A DNA stretch of 64,000 nucleotides, from NCBI RefSeq assembly GCF_025200925.1, contig NZ_CP104174.1, forward strand, positions 7,688,001 through 7,752,000, read 5' to 3'. This document shows positions 36,327 to 44,408 of the stretch, piece by piece. The stretch is from Bradyrhizobium sp. CB1015. Lineage in GTDB: Bacteria > Pseudomonadota > Alphaproteobacteria > Rhizobiales > Xanthobacteraceae. The position numbers and the translations under genes were made by a program. Positions within the stretch are counted from its first letter, which is position 1. The number at the start of each line of letters is the position of its first letter. The notes beneath the pieces are model-generated. The model saw only the letters and a list, made by a program, of their open reading frames with translations, did not search any database and was not told the DNA's origin.

Positions 36327-37360
36327 TGTGGTCTTTCAGGAGGTTGTCCATTCGGCCCTGACCGGGAACTCTGAAGTCGCCAAACCACAGCGATTCGCGG
36401 AGAACCGAATGGACACCCACAAGAATGCTCCCCTGACACCGAAAGGTCGAGAGGCGATGGTTCGTGCCGTCGTGGATTTCGGCCTGTCCAAAGCAGCCGC
36501 GGCGCGCCAGTTCAATACGACGCCGAAAACGGTTGCCAAATGGGTCGGCCGTTTCCGCATGGAAGGCGTTGATGGCTTGCGCGACCGCTCGTCACGACCT
36601 CATTCACTGCCGAGCCAAACAGAGCCTGCCACATGCACCGCTGTTGAGGTCTTGCGGCGCCAGCGCCACACCGGCAAGCAGATCGCGGTCGAACTCAAGA
36701 TATCGACGGCCACTGTGAGCCGCATTCTGCGTCGTTTGGGACTGAACCGGATACGCGACCTGGAGCCGGCCGAGCCGGTGCGCCGCTATGAGCGCGAAAC
36801 GCCGGGCGAGATGATCCACATCGACATCAAAAAGCTCGGCCGCTTCGACAAGATCGGCCACCGCATCACCGGCGATCGCACCGGTCAGAGCAACAACCGA
36901 GGGGTCGGCTGGGAATTCGTCCACGTCTGCATTGACGATCACTCCCGCGTCGCCTTCTCCCAGATCTTGCCCGATGAAAAAGCCGAGAGCGCCGTAGCCT
37001 TCCTCAAAGCGGCCATTGATTATTACAAAGGCCTCGGCGTCACCGTCACCCGGGTCATGACCGATAACGGCAGTTGTTACAAAGCCTTCGACTTCCGCGA
37101 CGCCTGCCAGGAGCTCGGCCTCAAGCACAAGCGAACCAGGCCTTATACGCCCAAAACCAATGGCAAGGCCGAACGCTTCATCCAGACCGCGCTCAGGGAG
37201 TGGGCCTATGCGCAAGCCTATCCCACCTCCGACCGCCGCGCCGAGGAGTTGCCCCGTTGGCTCCATCGATACAACTGGCATCGCCCCCACGGCGGGATAA
37301 GATCTCAAACGCCGATCAGCAGGCTCGGTCTAACCGAGGACAACCTCTTGAGGCTCCACA
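36327..37360 (+). mobile_element. IS481-family insertion sequence (1034 bp)
   Basis: Ends are inverted repeats. The left end begins TGTGGTCTTTCAGGAGGTT; the reverse complement of the right end begins TGTGGAGCCTCAAGAGGTT. Of the first 23 bases 18 match, and both start with TGTG, as in IS481. One transposase gene fills the element. A six-base ACTAGA duplication flanks it, with the right copy split by an IS630-like element. It is inserted immediately after the arfB stop codon. Confidence 0.9.
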
Positions 37361-37365
37361 ACTAA
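36409..37365 (+). CDS. IS481-family transposase
   Basis: A 318-residue DDE transposase that looks complete. An N-terminal helix-turn-helix (ARQFNTTPKTVAKWVGRF) and a second HTH (ATVSRILRRLGL) precede the integrase core. The DDE residues are visible as HIDIKKLGRF, MTDNGSCY and GKAERFIQTALREW. ATG 36409 was chosen; the longer frame from 36328 includes the terminal repeat. The TAA stop (37363-37365) lies outside the element: its first two bases come from the ACTAGA target copy and its last base from the IS630-like element. Before that second insertion the stop would have been TAG. Confidence 0.93.
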   Translation: MDTHKNAPLTPKGREAMVRAVVDFGLSKAAAARQFNTTPKTVAKWVGRFRMEGVDGLRDRSSRPHSLPSQTEPATCTAVEVLRRQRHTGKQIAVELKISTATVSRILRRLGLNRIRDLEPAEPVRRYERETPGEMIHIDIKKLGRFDKIGHRITGDRTGQSNNRGVGWEFVHVCIDDHSRVAFSQILPDEKAESAVAFLKAAIDYYKGLGVTVTRVMTDNGSCYKAFDFRDACQELGLKHKRTRPYTPKTNGKAERFIQTALREWAYAQAYPTSDRRAEELPRWLHRYNWHRPHGGIRSQTPISRLGLTEDNLLRLHN

Positions 37366-38404
37366 AGCGGGATGGGTTTAGACTGAATCGATTTGGGATT
37401 CCCAAATCAGTCGGTTTCTGATTCACCATGCTGGCTGGACGGAGGCCAGCATGGATGGGCAAGCCGTACTCTCTTGATCTTCGCAAACGTGTTGTGGCCG
37501 CGATCGAGGGCGGGATGTCCCGCAATCAGGCCGCCAAGCAGTTTGGGGTGGCAATCAGCACGGCCATCGGCTGGATGAAGCGGGTTGATGAGACCGGCAG
37601 TGTCGAGCCTAGCCAGATCGGCGGCTACAAGCCGAAGGCAATTTCGGGTGAGCACGCGGTCTGGCTGTCGCAGCGGATCAAGGACGGCGATTTCACCATC
37701 CGCGGTCTCGTTGCTGAGCTCGCCGGGCGCGGCCTGAAAGTCGATTATCACTCGGTATGGGACTTCGTACATGCCGAGAAGCTCAGCTTCAAAAAAAAGC
37801 GTGGCGGCTGGCGAACGCGATCGTCCCGACGTCGCGCGGCGGCGAGCCCAGTGGGCAAAGTATCAAAGTCGCGTCGAAGCTGAACGGCTGGTCTTCATCG
37901 ACGAGACCTGGACCCGGACCGATATGGCCCCCTTGCGAGGATGGGCGCCGCGCGGGCACAGACTTCACGCCAAGGTTCCCCACGGCCGCTGGAAGACCAT
38001 GACCTTCCTGGCGGCCCTGCGACCGGATCGATGCGCCATGGTTCATCGAGGGGCCGATCGATGGCGTGAGCTTCCGCACCTATGTCGAGAAGGTCCTCCT
38101 GCCGACCCTTCAGCCCGGTGACATCGTCGTCTTGGATAATCTCGGTAGCCACAGGAGCAAAGCGGTTCGCCAGCTCATCCGTTCGGTCGGCGCCAAACTC
38201 TTCTTCCTGCCAAAATACTCGCCAGACCTGAACCCCATCGAACAAGTCTTTGCCAAGCTTAAGCACTTGGTCCGCAAAGCTGCCGCGCGAACCGTTGACT
38301 CCGTCTGCGCTGCAATCGGCCACGCACTCGATGCCTTTACCTCAGAGGAATGCGCCAACTACCTCAAAAATTCAGGCTATCGAACCTAATGCCATCGCGC
38401 TTTA
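37363..38404 (+). mobile_element. IS630-family element, degraded, inserted in the IS481 target duplication
   Basis: The element is bounded by TA at 37363-37364 and TA at 38403-38404. The left end reads AAGCGGGATGGGTTTAG, and the right end in reverse complement reads AAGCGCGATGGCATTAG, giving inverted repeats with TA target duplication as for IS630/Tc1. Its only gene is a frameshifted IS630-type transposase. Removing it restores ACTAGA next to the IS481 right end. Confidence 0.88.
37455..38389 (+). pseudogene. IS630-family transposase, frameshifted in two places
   Basis: Three frames together make one IS630-type transposase. The first (37455-37883) has the HTH part MGKPYSLDLRKRVVAAIEGG; the second (about 37790-38020) has VFIDETWTRTDM with the first Asp; the third (38025-38389) has VVLDNLGSHRSKA and PDLNPIEQVFAKLKH with the second Asp and Glu. 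The first shift is at an A8 run (37791-37798), where seven A would keep the frame. The second is near 38020, after TFLAALR, with a few bases missing relative to the expected sequence. The first could be programmed slippage, but the second cannot be bridged that way, so the gene is probably dead. Confidence 0.85.
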
Positions 38405-38453
38405 GAGCATGATCCGGAAAAGTGTGAAGCGGTTTTCCGAAAAGATCATGCTC
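38405..38453. repeat. Palindromic repeat of GAGCATGATC type
   Basis: GAGCATGATC (38405-38414) and GATCATGCTC (38444-38453) are perfect complements, with CGGAAAA/TTTTCCG inside. Before the insertions this repeat stood directly after arfB. The same short palindrome is abundant in Bradyrhizobium and relatives by general knowledge. Confidence 0.8.
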
Positions 38454-38462
38454 AAACAACAA

Positions 38463-38507
38463 CCTAAAGCGCGATGACGATTCATCCTAATCGCATCGCG
38501 CTTTAGG
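38463..38507. repeat. 45-bp palindrome with IS630-like ends (MITE-like)
   Basis: CCTAAAGCGCGATG (38463-38476) and CATCGCGCTTTAGG (38494-38507) are perfect complements. Its ends, TAAAGCGCGATG at both sides, equal the right end of the nearby IS630-like element (TAAAGCGCGATGGCATTAGG in reverse complement). It lies between TA dinucleotides. A minimal non-autonomous relative of the element is an inference. Confidence 0.6.
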
Positions 38508-38516
38508 CAATGAAAG

Positions 38517-38543
38517 ACCTCCGGCCGCGACGCGACCGGAGGT
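38517..38543 (-). terminator. Probable hairpin terminator
   Basis: ACCTCCGGCCGCG-ACG-CGACCGGAGGT forms a stable hairpin about 20 bases after the stop of the minus-strand small exported gene. The run after it on the minus strand (CTTTCATT) is only partly T-rich, so efficiency is uncertain. Confidence 0.6.
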
Positions 38544-38564
38544 TTGCCAATTCGCACGCTGGCG

Positions 38565-38873
38565 TCAGTAGCGCTTGCCGGTGGCAGCACCACCCGCCGC
38601 CGAATCGTCGGCCGTGCCCTTGCGCGTCGCGCTGCCGGTGGTTCCGACGGACCCCTTCGTGCCCTTGCTCGACTTCATGCCGACCTTCTCGCCGGCAGCG
38701 CCCTGCTGGGCACCGAGATCCTCATCCTCGCCGCCTGACGCGCCGCCCTGCATGGGCTTGCTTTGTACGGTGCCGCCAGGCCTCGTCCCAGACGAGGTGC
38801 CTTGGGCGAGAACGGGCGTTGCAACGAGGGCCGCGAGAGCGCAAGCGATCGCAGAGGTCTTCACCAACTTCAT
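38565..38873 (-). CDS. Small exported hypothetical protein
   Basis: A 102-residue protein with a clear signal peptide (MKLVKTSAIACALAALVATP, cleavage near VLA-QGTSS). The mature part is low complexity, rich in Gly, Ser, Thr and Lys, with GGEDEDLGAQQGAAGEKVG and several charged stretches, and probably unstructured. I know of no domain. It ends with a hairpin terminator. It is close to the insertion-sequence nest, but its own GC and codon use look like the core genome. Confidence 0.75.
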   Translation of the reverse strand: MKLVKTSAIACALAALVATPVLAQGTSSGTRPGGTVQSKPMQGGASGGEDEDLGAQQGAAGEKVGMKSSKGTKGSVGTTGSATRKGTADDSAAGGAATGKRY

Positions 38874-39190
38874 CCATGTCTCCTGGAATGTCGCAATGAA
38901 CCGTTCGGCTGCCTTCTGCGCCGTTCGCCTGCACCGGACCGGTTCATCGCGAAAGAGAGTTCGAACGGCGCGGTGTGATGCAAGCTGCGTCGTGTGGTGA
39001 TCGTTTAGGATTTTCGCGGCGCTTTCGCGGAATTGTGCTCCTCATATGCGGCGGCGCGGAACATGCCACGCATCCCCAACGGACGATGCGCGCCGAATAT
39101 GTCCCCATTTCGGGTGTGGGAAGCTCGACCTCCCCCATGCATTTGTCGCTGCGCGGCATTAAACTTGAGAATATTCGCCGAGTGAGCCTC
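38874..39190. other. Divergent intergenic region before mutL
   Basis: 317 bases between the minus-strand small exported gene and mutL. An in-frame extension of mutL to 38975 exists but does not match MutL. No RNA gene, repeat or clear operator was seen; it should hold both promoters. Confidence 0.5.
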
Positions 39191-41005
39191 ATGCCCGTCC
39201 GCCAGCTGCCCGAACAGGTCGTCAACCGCATCGCCGCCGGCGAGGTGGTGGAACGTCCCGCGAGCGTGGTCAAGGAGCTGGTCGAGAACGCCATCGATGC
39301 CGGCGCGAGCCGCATCGACGTCTTCACCGACGGCGGCGGGCGGCGGCGGATCGGCATCACCGACGACGGCAGCGGCATGACCGCAAGAGACCTTGCGCTC
39401 GCCGTCGAGCGCCACGCCACCTCCAAGCTCGACGACGAAGACCTGCTTCAGATCCGCACCCTCGGCTTTCGCGGCGAGGCGCTGCCCTCGATCGGTGCGG
39501 TGGCGCGCCTCTCCATCACTACGCGGCACGCGAGCGAGCCGCACGCCTGGGCGCTGTCGGTCGAGGGCGGCGAGAAGTCCGAGATCATGCCGGCGGCGCT
39601 GGCGCATGGCACGCGCGTCGAGGTTGGCGACCTCTTCTATGCGACGCCGGCGCGGCTCAAGTTTCTGAAGACCGATCGCACCGAGGCGGAAGCCATCCGC
39701 GAAGTGGTGCGGCGCCTCGCGATGGCACGGCCCGACGTCGCCTTCACGCTCGCAGGCGAGGAGCGCGCGCCGGTGACCTGGGCTGCGGCGCTTCCCGGCG
39801 CGGCCGGACGGCTGACGCGGCTCGGCGACATCCTCGGCGCGGAGTTCCGCAGCCACGCCATCGAGGTCCATGCCGAGCGCGAAGGCGTCGTGGTCGCCGG
39901 TTATGCCGCGGCTCCCGCGCTGACCAAGGCCAACGCGCTCGGCCAATATCTCTTCGTCAACGGCCGGCCGGTGCGCGACAAGCTCATTCTCGGCGCCGTG
40001 CGCGCGGCCTATTCCGATTATCTGCCGCGCGACCGCCATCCGGTGCTGGCGCTGTTCGTCACGCTCGATCCGCGCGAGGTCGATGCCAACGTGCATCCGG
40101 CCAAGACCGAGGTGCGCTTCCGCAACGCCGGCCTCGTCCGCGCGCTGATCGTGCATGGCTTGAAGGAAGCCCTCGCACGCGAGGGCCGCCGCACCGCCGC
40201 CAACAGCGGCGAGAGCGCGCTGTCCTCGTTCCGGCCCGCCTTCACGCCGCCGCGCCCGGCAGGATGGGACTGGCGCGCCTCGCCATCCGCCCCGGTGGCG
40301 CCGATGCCGTCGTTCGAAGGCTCGGCCGCGCCCGCCTTCGCCGAGCGCGCGCAGGCGGCCTTCGACGTCGGCGCGCCCAGCGCCGATGTGCGGATCGAGA
40401 GCCAACCCGCCGGCGATCTCGTCGATCGCCCGCTCGGCGCGGCGCGCACGCAGATCCACGAGACCTACATCGTCTCGCAGACCCGCGACGGCCTGATCAT
40501 CGTCGATCAGCACGCCGCACATGAGCGCATCGTCTATGAGCGGCTCAAGGCCTCACTCGCTGCGAACGGCGTGCAGCGGCAGATCCTGCTGATCCCCGAG
40601 ATCGTCGAGATGGATGAGGCCACGGTGGAGCGCCTCCTGGAGCGCAGCGAGGAACTCGCCTCATTCGGCCTAGCTATCGAATCGTTCGGCCCCGGCGCGG
40701 TCGCGGTGCGCGAGACGCCCTCGCTGCTCGGCAAGACCAATGCCGGCGGCCTGTTGCGCGATCTCTCCGAGCACATGGCCGAGTGGGACGAGGCGCTGCC
40801 GCTCGAACGCCGCCTGATGCACGTCGCCGCCACCATGGCCTGCCACGGCTCGGTGCGCGCCGGCCGCCGCTTGCGGCCGGAGGAGATGAACGCCCTGCTG
40901 CGCGAGATGGAGGAGACGCCGAACTCAGGCCAGTGCAATCACGGCCGGCCGACCTATGTCGAGCTGAAGCTGAGCGACGTGGAGAAGCTGTTCGGGCGGA
41001 GGTAG
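39191..41005 (+). CDS. mutL: DNA mismatch repair protein MutL
   Basis: A 604-residue protein. GHKL ATPase motifs are all present: VERPASVVKELVENAIDAGA, DDGSGM and GFRGEALPSI. The C-terminal dimerisation domain has the endonuclease motif DQHAAHERIVYE (DQHA-x2-E-x4-E) together with MACHGSVRAGRRL and QCNHGRPT. This is the metal-dependent endonuclease type of MutL found in bacteria without MutH, so it is likely to make the strand nick itself. ATG 39191 gives the standard MPVRQLPEQVVNRIAAGEV start; longer in-frame starts exist but add no family sequence. Confidence 0.97.
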   Translation: MPVRQLPEQVVNRIAAGEVVERPASVVKELVENAIDAGASRIDVFTDGGGRRRIGITDDGSGMTARDLALAVERHATSKLDDEDLLQIRTLGFRGEALPSIGAVARLSITTRHASEPHAWALSVEGGEKSEIMPAALAHGTRVEVGDLFYATPARLKFLKTDRTEAEAIREVVRRLAMARPDVAFTLAGEERAPVTWAAALPGAAGRLTRLGDILGAEFRSHAIEVHAEREGVVVAGYAAAPALTKANALGQYLFVNGRPVRDKLILGAVRAAYSDYLPRDRHPVLALFVTLDPREVDANVHPAKTEVRFRNAGLVRALIVHGLKEALAREGRRTAANSGESALSSFRPAFTPPRPAGWDWRASPSAPVAPMPSFEGSAAPAFAERAQAAFDVGAPSADVRIESQPAGDLVDRPLGAARTQIHETYIVSQTRDGLIIVDQHAAHERIVYERLKASLAANGVQRQILLIPEIVEMDEATVERLLERSEELASFGLAIESFGPGAVAVRETPSLLGKTNAGGLLRDLSEHMAEWDEALPLERRLMHVAATMACHGSVRAGRRLRPEEMNALLREMEETPNSGQCNHGRPTYVELKLSDVEKLFGRR

Positions 41006-41015
41006 TTCCGACCGT

Positions 41016-41099
41016 GTAGGATGGGTAGAGCGAAGCGAAACCCATCAATTCCACCCACGCGGTGAGACGATGGGTTTCGCTTCGCTCTACCCATCCTAC
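41016..41099. repeat. 31-bp perfect inverted repeat (family B)
   Basis: Arms 41016-41046 and 41069-41099 are exact complements, starting GTAGGATGGGTAGAGCGAAG. It sits between the convergent mutL and rsmD, and the rsmD TAG stop lies within the right arm. Related arms appear at 44321-44401 and 55050-55134. Confidence 0.9.
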
Positions 41100-41650
41100 T
41101 GCTTCCTCAAAAACACGAACTCCGTGTCGTCATAAGCCCGCCGCTCCAGCTCCTCAAAACCTTCCGGCGTCACGAACTGCGCGGCCTTCGCCTCCTCCAC
41201 CACCAGCAGCGCGCCCGGCGTGAGCCAGCCGCCGTCGCGAAGGCTCGCGAGCGCCTTCTCGGCAAATCCCTTGCCGTAGGGCGGATCGAGGAACACCAGC
41301 GAGAACGGCTCGACGGGATGCGCTGGCCCGAGGTCGGTGGCATCGCGGCGATACACCTTGGTGACGCCGCCGAGGCCGAGCGCCTCGACATTGTTGCGCA
41401 ACAGCGCACGCGCCTCTGCGCCATTGTCGACGAACAGCGTGAACTTGGCGCCGCGCGACGTGGCTTCGATGCCGAGCGCGCCGGTGCCGGCGAAGAGATC
41501 GAGCACGCGCGCATCTTGAATCGGATCGTCATAGGCGTGCACGAGAATGTTGAACACGGACTCGCGCAAGCGGTCCGCCGTCGGGCGGATGTCGCGCGAG
41601 GACGGTGAGGCGAGATTGCGCCCCTTCAAACGACCGCCGACGACGCGCAT
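41096..41650 (-). CDS. rsmD: 16S rRNA (guanine-966-N2)-methyltransferase
   Basis: A 184-residue SAM-dependent methyltransferase acting on G966 of 16S rRNA. The family start MRVVGGRLKGRNLASP is present, followed by RPTADRLRESVFNIL, the SAM motif LDLFAGTGALGIEA near residue 60, and the catalytic motif FLDPPYGKGFA near residue 128. The longer frame to 41731 has no likeness to the family. It is convergent with mutL. The next gene upstream is the RluB-like synthase in the same direction, which in many relatives is an rsmD neighbour. Confidence 0.95.
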   Translation of the reverse strand: MRVVGGRLKGRNLASPSSRDIRPTADRLRESVFNILVHAYDDPIQDARVLDLFAGTGALGIEATSRGAKFTLFVDNGAEARALLRNNVEALGLGGVTKVYRRDATDLGPAHPVEPFSLVFLDPPYGKGFAEKALASLRDGGWLTPGALLVVEEAKAAQFVTPEGFEELERRAYDDTEFVFLRKQ

Positions 41651-41689
41651 TATGAGACCCGAATGGTAGAGGCACGGAAGGTGAGCTCC

Positions 41690-41791
41690 CTTCCCCCTTG
41701 TGGGGAAGGGTTGGGGAAGGGGGTGCCACAAGCGGCGACCTCTCGTGGGGTACCCCCCTCCCTAACCCTCCCCCACAAGGGGGGAGGGAAC
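41690..41791. repeat. Intergenic inverted repeat (family C)
   Basis: Left TTCCCCCTTGTGGGGAAGGG and right CCCTCCCCCACAAGGGGGGA are near complements, with GGTACCCCC-type bases inside. It occupies the gap between rsmD and the pseudouridine synthase gene and could form one long hairpin. Confidence 0.75.
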
Positions 41792-41825
41792 GAGAGAATG
41801 CCGAGCGACGAAGAGCTCATCACTC

Positions 41826-43733
41826 TCAATCCTCCCGCGGCGTCATGTCGCGCTTGCCGTGATAGCCGCGCTTGGGACGGCGCGGCGGGCCGTAGCCGTT
41901 CGCCTCCATCTCGTTGCGCTCGCGCGCCTCCTCGCTGCCGGTGCGCTGCACCAGCACGCGGCGGCCCTTGCGATCGTTGATGACGGCGCGCTTGCTGGCG
42001 GGCTTCTTCTCGCCGGGTGTGTCGTCGACGCGCGAAGTTGACTTCGAGGGCACGTCAAACTGCGCGCCCGACTTCTCGATCACCTTGTCGCCGAGCTGCT
42101 CGCGCAGCACGCGCGCGCGGATCTCCTCGACCTGGCCTTCCGGAATCTCGCCGAGCTGGAACGGGCCATAGGAGACGCGGATCAGCCGATTCACTTCGAG
42201 GCCGAGATGGGCGCAGACATTGCGCACCTCGCGGTTCTTGCCCTCGCGGATCGCGAACACCAGCCAGACATTGGCACCCTGGTCGCGCTCCAGCGTCGCT
42301 TCGATCGGACCGTATTTGACGCCCTCGATCTCGATGCCGTTCTTGAGCTGGTCGAGCTGCGCCTGGGTGACGTCGCCATGGGCGCGGACGCGGTAGCGGC
42401 GCAGCCAGCCGGTGTCCGGCAGCTCGAGCGTACGTGCGAGGCCGCCATCGTTGGTGAGCAGCAAGAGGCCCTCGGTGTTGAAGTCGAGCCGGCCGACACT
42501 GATCAGCCGCGGCAGGCCTTCGGGCAGATTGTCGAACACGGTCGGACGGCCCTCGGGGTCGTCATGCGTCGTCATAAGCCCGCGCGGCTTGTGATAGAGG
42601 AACAATCGCGTGCGCTCGCGCTCCGGCAACGGCTTGCCGTCGACCATGACGACGTCGTTCTTGGTGACGTCGAGCGCGGGCGAATTGATGACGCGGCCGT
42701 TGACGGTGACGCGGCCCTGCGTGACCATCTCCTCGGCGTCACGGCGCGAGGCAAGCCCGGCACGGGCCAGCACCTTGGCGATGCGCTCGCCGGCCTTCTT
42801 CGGCTTCGGCGCGTCGTCGCGGCGCGGCCGGCCCTCGAAATCACGATCGCGCTCGCGGTAGGCGCCGCGGCCGCCGAAGGCGGGGCGCTTCTCGAAGATC
42901 CTGCTGTCGTCCTCGTTGTCGCGGCGCGGACGATCGCGGAAGCGGCCCTCGCTGCGCGGATGCTCCTGCCAGTCCATGCGGCCTTCGGGGCGCTTCTCGC
43001 GCGAGCGGTTGAAGCGCGGACGATCGTCACCCGTGCGCTCCTCGCGCGGGCGGGAGAAACGCGGGCGATCGTCACCCTCGTCCCGGCGCCGGGAGAAGCG
43101 CGGACGGTCCTCGCCACGGCCGCCCTCACGGCGGTCGTCGCGCTGACGCCAGGGCTTCTCGTCGCCGCGATCGCGGCCGCCGAAATCCTTGTCGAAGCTC
43201 TTGCGCGGGCGATCACCGCGCGGACCCGCCTCGCGCTTCTGCCACGGCTTGGAATCGCCGCGCTCGCCGCGATCGCGCGGGCGATCGCCAAAGCTGCGCT
43301 TGCGGTCGCCGCCCTCGAAGTCGCGGTCGCGGCCGAAATCCTTGCGCGGCCGATCCGAGCCGCCCCGCGAGAACTTGCGGTCCTCGAAGCGCCGCTCGCT
43401 TCGCTCGCCACGTGGCGTGCGCTCGTCGCGGTCGAATTTCGGACGTTCGCCGCGCGGCTTGAAGCTGCGCTCGCCGCGGCCCTCAGTGCCGCGGTCGTCG
43501 CGCTTGAAGCGGGGACGGTCACTGAAATCGCGGCGCGGTGCGTCCCCCTCCTCGCGGCGGCGGAATGGACTTCTGTCACGGTCGCCACGGGGCGGGCGGC
43601 TGTCGCGCGCGCCCTTGCCCTCGAAGCCGCGCTTGGCGAATTTCTTCTCGGGCCCGCGCGGCTTGCCGCTACGGCCTTTGGCCGGGCCTCGCCGGCCGCG
43701 GGAATCGTTGTCTTTGTCGCTGTCGCGAGGCAT
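41826..43733 (-). CDS. Pseudouridine synthase (RluB/RsuA family) with long RGD/RE-rich N-terminal tail
   Basis: A 635-residue protein. Residues about 1-310 are low complexity: blocks of Arg, Asp, Gly, Glu, Phe and Lys such as RPRFSRRRDEGDD and RGDRPRKSFDKDFGG, with no globular domain. Then comes an S4 RNA-binding domain (ERIAKVLARAGLASRRDAEE) and the catalytic domain with the active-site Asp in SVGRLDFNTEGLLLLTNDG. The C-terminal 70 residues are Lys/Arg-rich. It modifies uridine in 23S or 16S rRNA; the RluB-type group seems most likely. The tail is likely RNA-binding or condensate-forming. An antisense 510-codon frame is a GC artefact. Confidence 0.9.
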   Translation of the reverse strand: MPRDSDKDNDSRGRRGPAKGRSGKPRGPEKKFAKRGFEGKGARDSRPPRGDRDRSPFRRREEGDAPRRDFSDRPRFKRDDRGTEGRGERSFKPRGERPKFDRDERTPRGERSERRFEDRKFSRGGSDRPRKDFGRDRDFEGGDRKRSFGDRPRDRGERGDSKPWQKREAGPRGDRPRKSFDKDFGGRDRGDEKPWRQRDDRREGGRGEDRPRFSRRRDEGDDRPRFSRPREERTGDDRPRFNRSREKRPEGRMDWQEHPRSEGRFRDRPRRDNEDDSRIFEKRPAFGGRGAYRERDRDFEGRPRRDDAPKPKKAGERIAKVLARAGLASRRDAEEMVTQGRVTVNGRVINSPALDVTKNDVVMVDGKPLPERERTRLFLYHKPRGLMTTHDDPEGRPTVFDNLPEGLPRLISVGRLDFNTEGLLLLTNDGGLARTLELPDTGWLRRYRVRAHGDVTQAQLDQLKNGIEIEGVKYGPIEATLERDQGANVWLVFAIREGKNREVRNVCAHLGLEVNRLIRVSYGPFQLGEIPEGQVEEIRARVLREQLGDKVIEKSGAQFDVPSKSTSRVDDTPGEKKPASKRAVINDRKGRRVLVQRTGSEEARERNEMEANGYGPPRRPKRGYHGKRDMTPRED

Positions 43734-43862
43734 GACTAATCTCACTTAAGGGGTGGCGCGAGCATTGTGCGCGCTCGTTCCGAGCCGCATGCTCAGGCAA
43801 AATCGGTATCCACTCTTGCTGAAGGCGGAGCTAGTAGCAGGTTTCTGGCGATGATACGAGGC

Positions 43863-44309
43863 ATGAAAGCCCCTTCTTTCATGGATTTGGCGCTTCTGGC
43901 GGCCGAAAATGCCGGAAAATCGGGCGAAGTTCCGATCGGGTGCGTGGTGGTCCGCGATCACGAGGTGATCGCCACCGGCGCCAACCGGACGCTCACCGAC
44001 CGTGATCCGACCGCCCATGCCGAGATCATCGCGCTGCGCGCGGCCGCCGCGAAGATCGGCAGCGAGCGCCTCGTCGACTGCGACCTCTACGTGACGCTGG
44101 AGCCCTGCACCATGTGTGCGGGCGCGATCTCGTTTGCAAGGGTGAGGCGGCTCTATTACGGCGCCGCCGACCCCAAGGGCGGCGCGGTGGAATCGGGCGT
44201 GCGGTTTTTTGCCTCGCCGACCTGTCACCACGCGCCGGACGTCTATTCCGGCGTCGGCGAGAGCGAGGCGGCGCGGCTGCTCAGGGAGTTCTTTCGGGAG
44301 CGGCGGTAG
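43863..44309 (+). CDS. tadA: tRNA-specific adenosine deaminase
   Basis: Deaminates A34 to inosine in tRNA-Arg. The 148-residue product has the zinc motifs HAE (in DPTAHAEIIALRAAA) and PCxxC (in LEPCTMCAGAI). Start candidates are ATG 43851 and ATG 43863 (the latter gives MKAPSFMDLALLAAE). It is divergent from the pseudouridine synthase gene with about 130 bases between. Identification is secure. Confidence 0.95.
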   Translation: MKAPSFMDLALLAAENAGKSGEVPIGCVVVRDHEVIATGANRTLTDRDPTAHAEIIALRAAAAKIGSERLVDCDLYVTLEPCTMCAGAISFARVRRLYYGAADPKGGAVESGVRFFASPTCHHAPDVYSGVGESEAARLLREFFRERR

Positions 44310-44320
44310 GTCGGAGTCGC

Positions 44321-44401
44321 GTAGCCCGGATGGAGCGAAGCGCAATCCGGGACAGTGTCGCGGCGAGAATCCCGGATTTCGCTTCGCTCCATCCGGGCTA
44401 C
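44321..44401. repeat. Inverted repeat (family B)
   Basis: GTAGCCCGGATGGAGCGAAG at the left is the complement of CTTCGCTCCATCCGGGCTAC at the right, with CGCAATCCGGGA/TCCCGGATTTCG inside. It is placed between tadA and the convergent hydrolase gene. Confidence 0.9.
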
Positions 44402-44408
44402 AAGATCG

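Noticed and set aside
42900..43700. Possible CRISPR-like or tandem repeat
   Set aside because: The repetition is at codon level (Arg/Asp/Gly) with irregular spacing and no fixed repeat-spacer unit.
42207..43739. 510-codon open frame opposite the pseudouridine synthase
   Set aside because: It is the mirror of Arg/Asp/Gly-rich codons on the minus strand. The protein is Ala/Val/Arg repeats with no domain, while the minus strand has clear S4 and synthase motifs.
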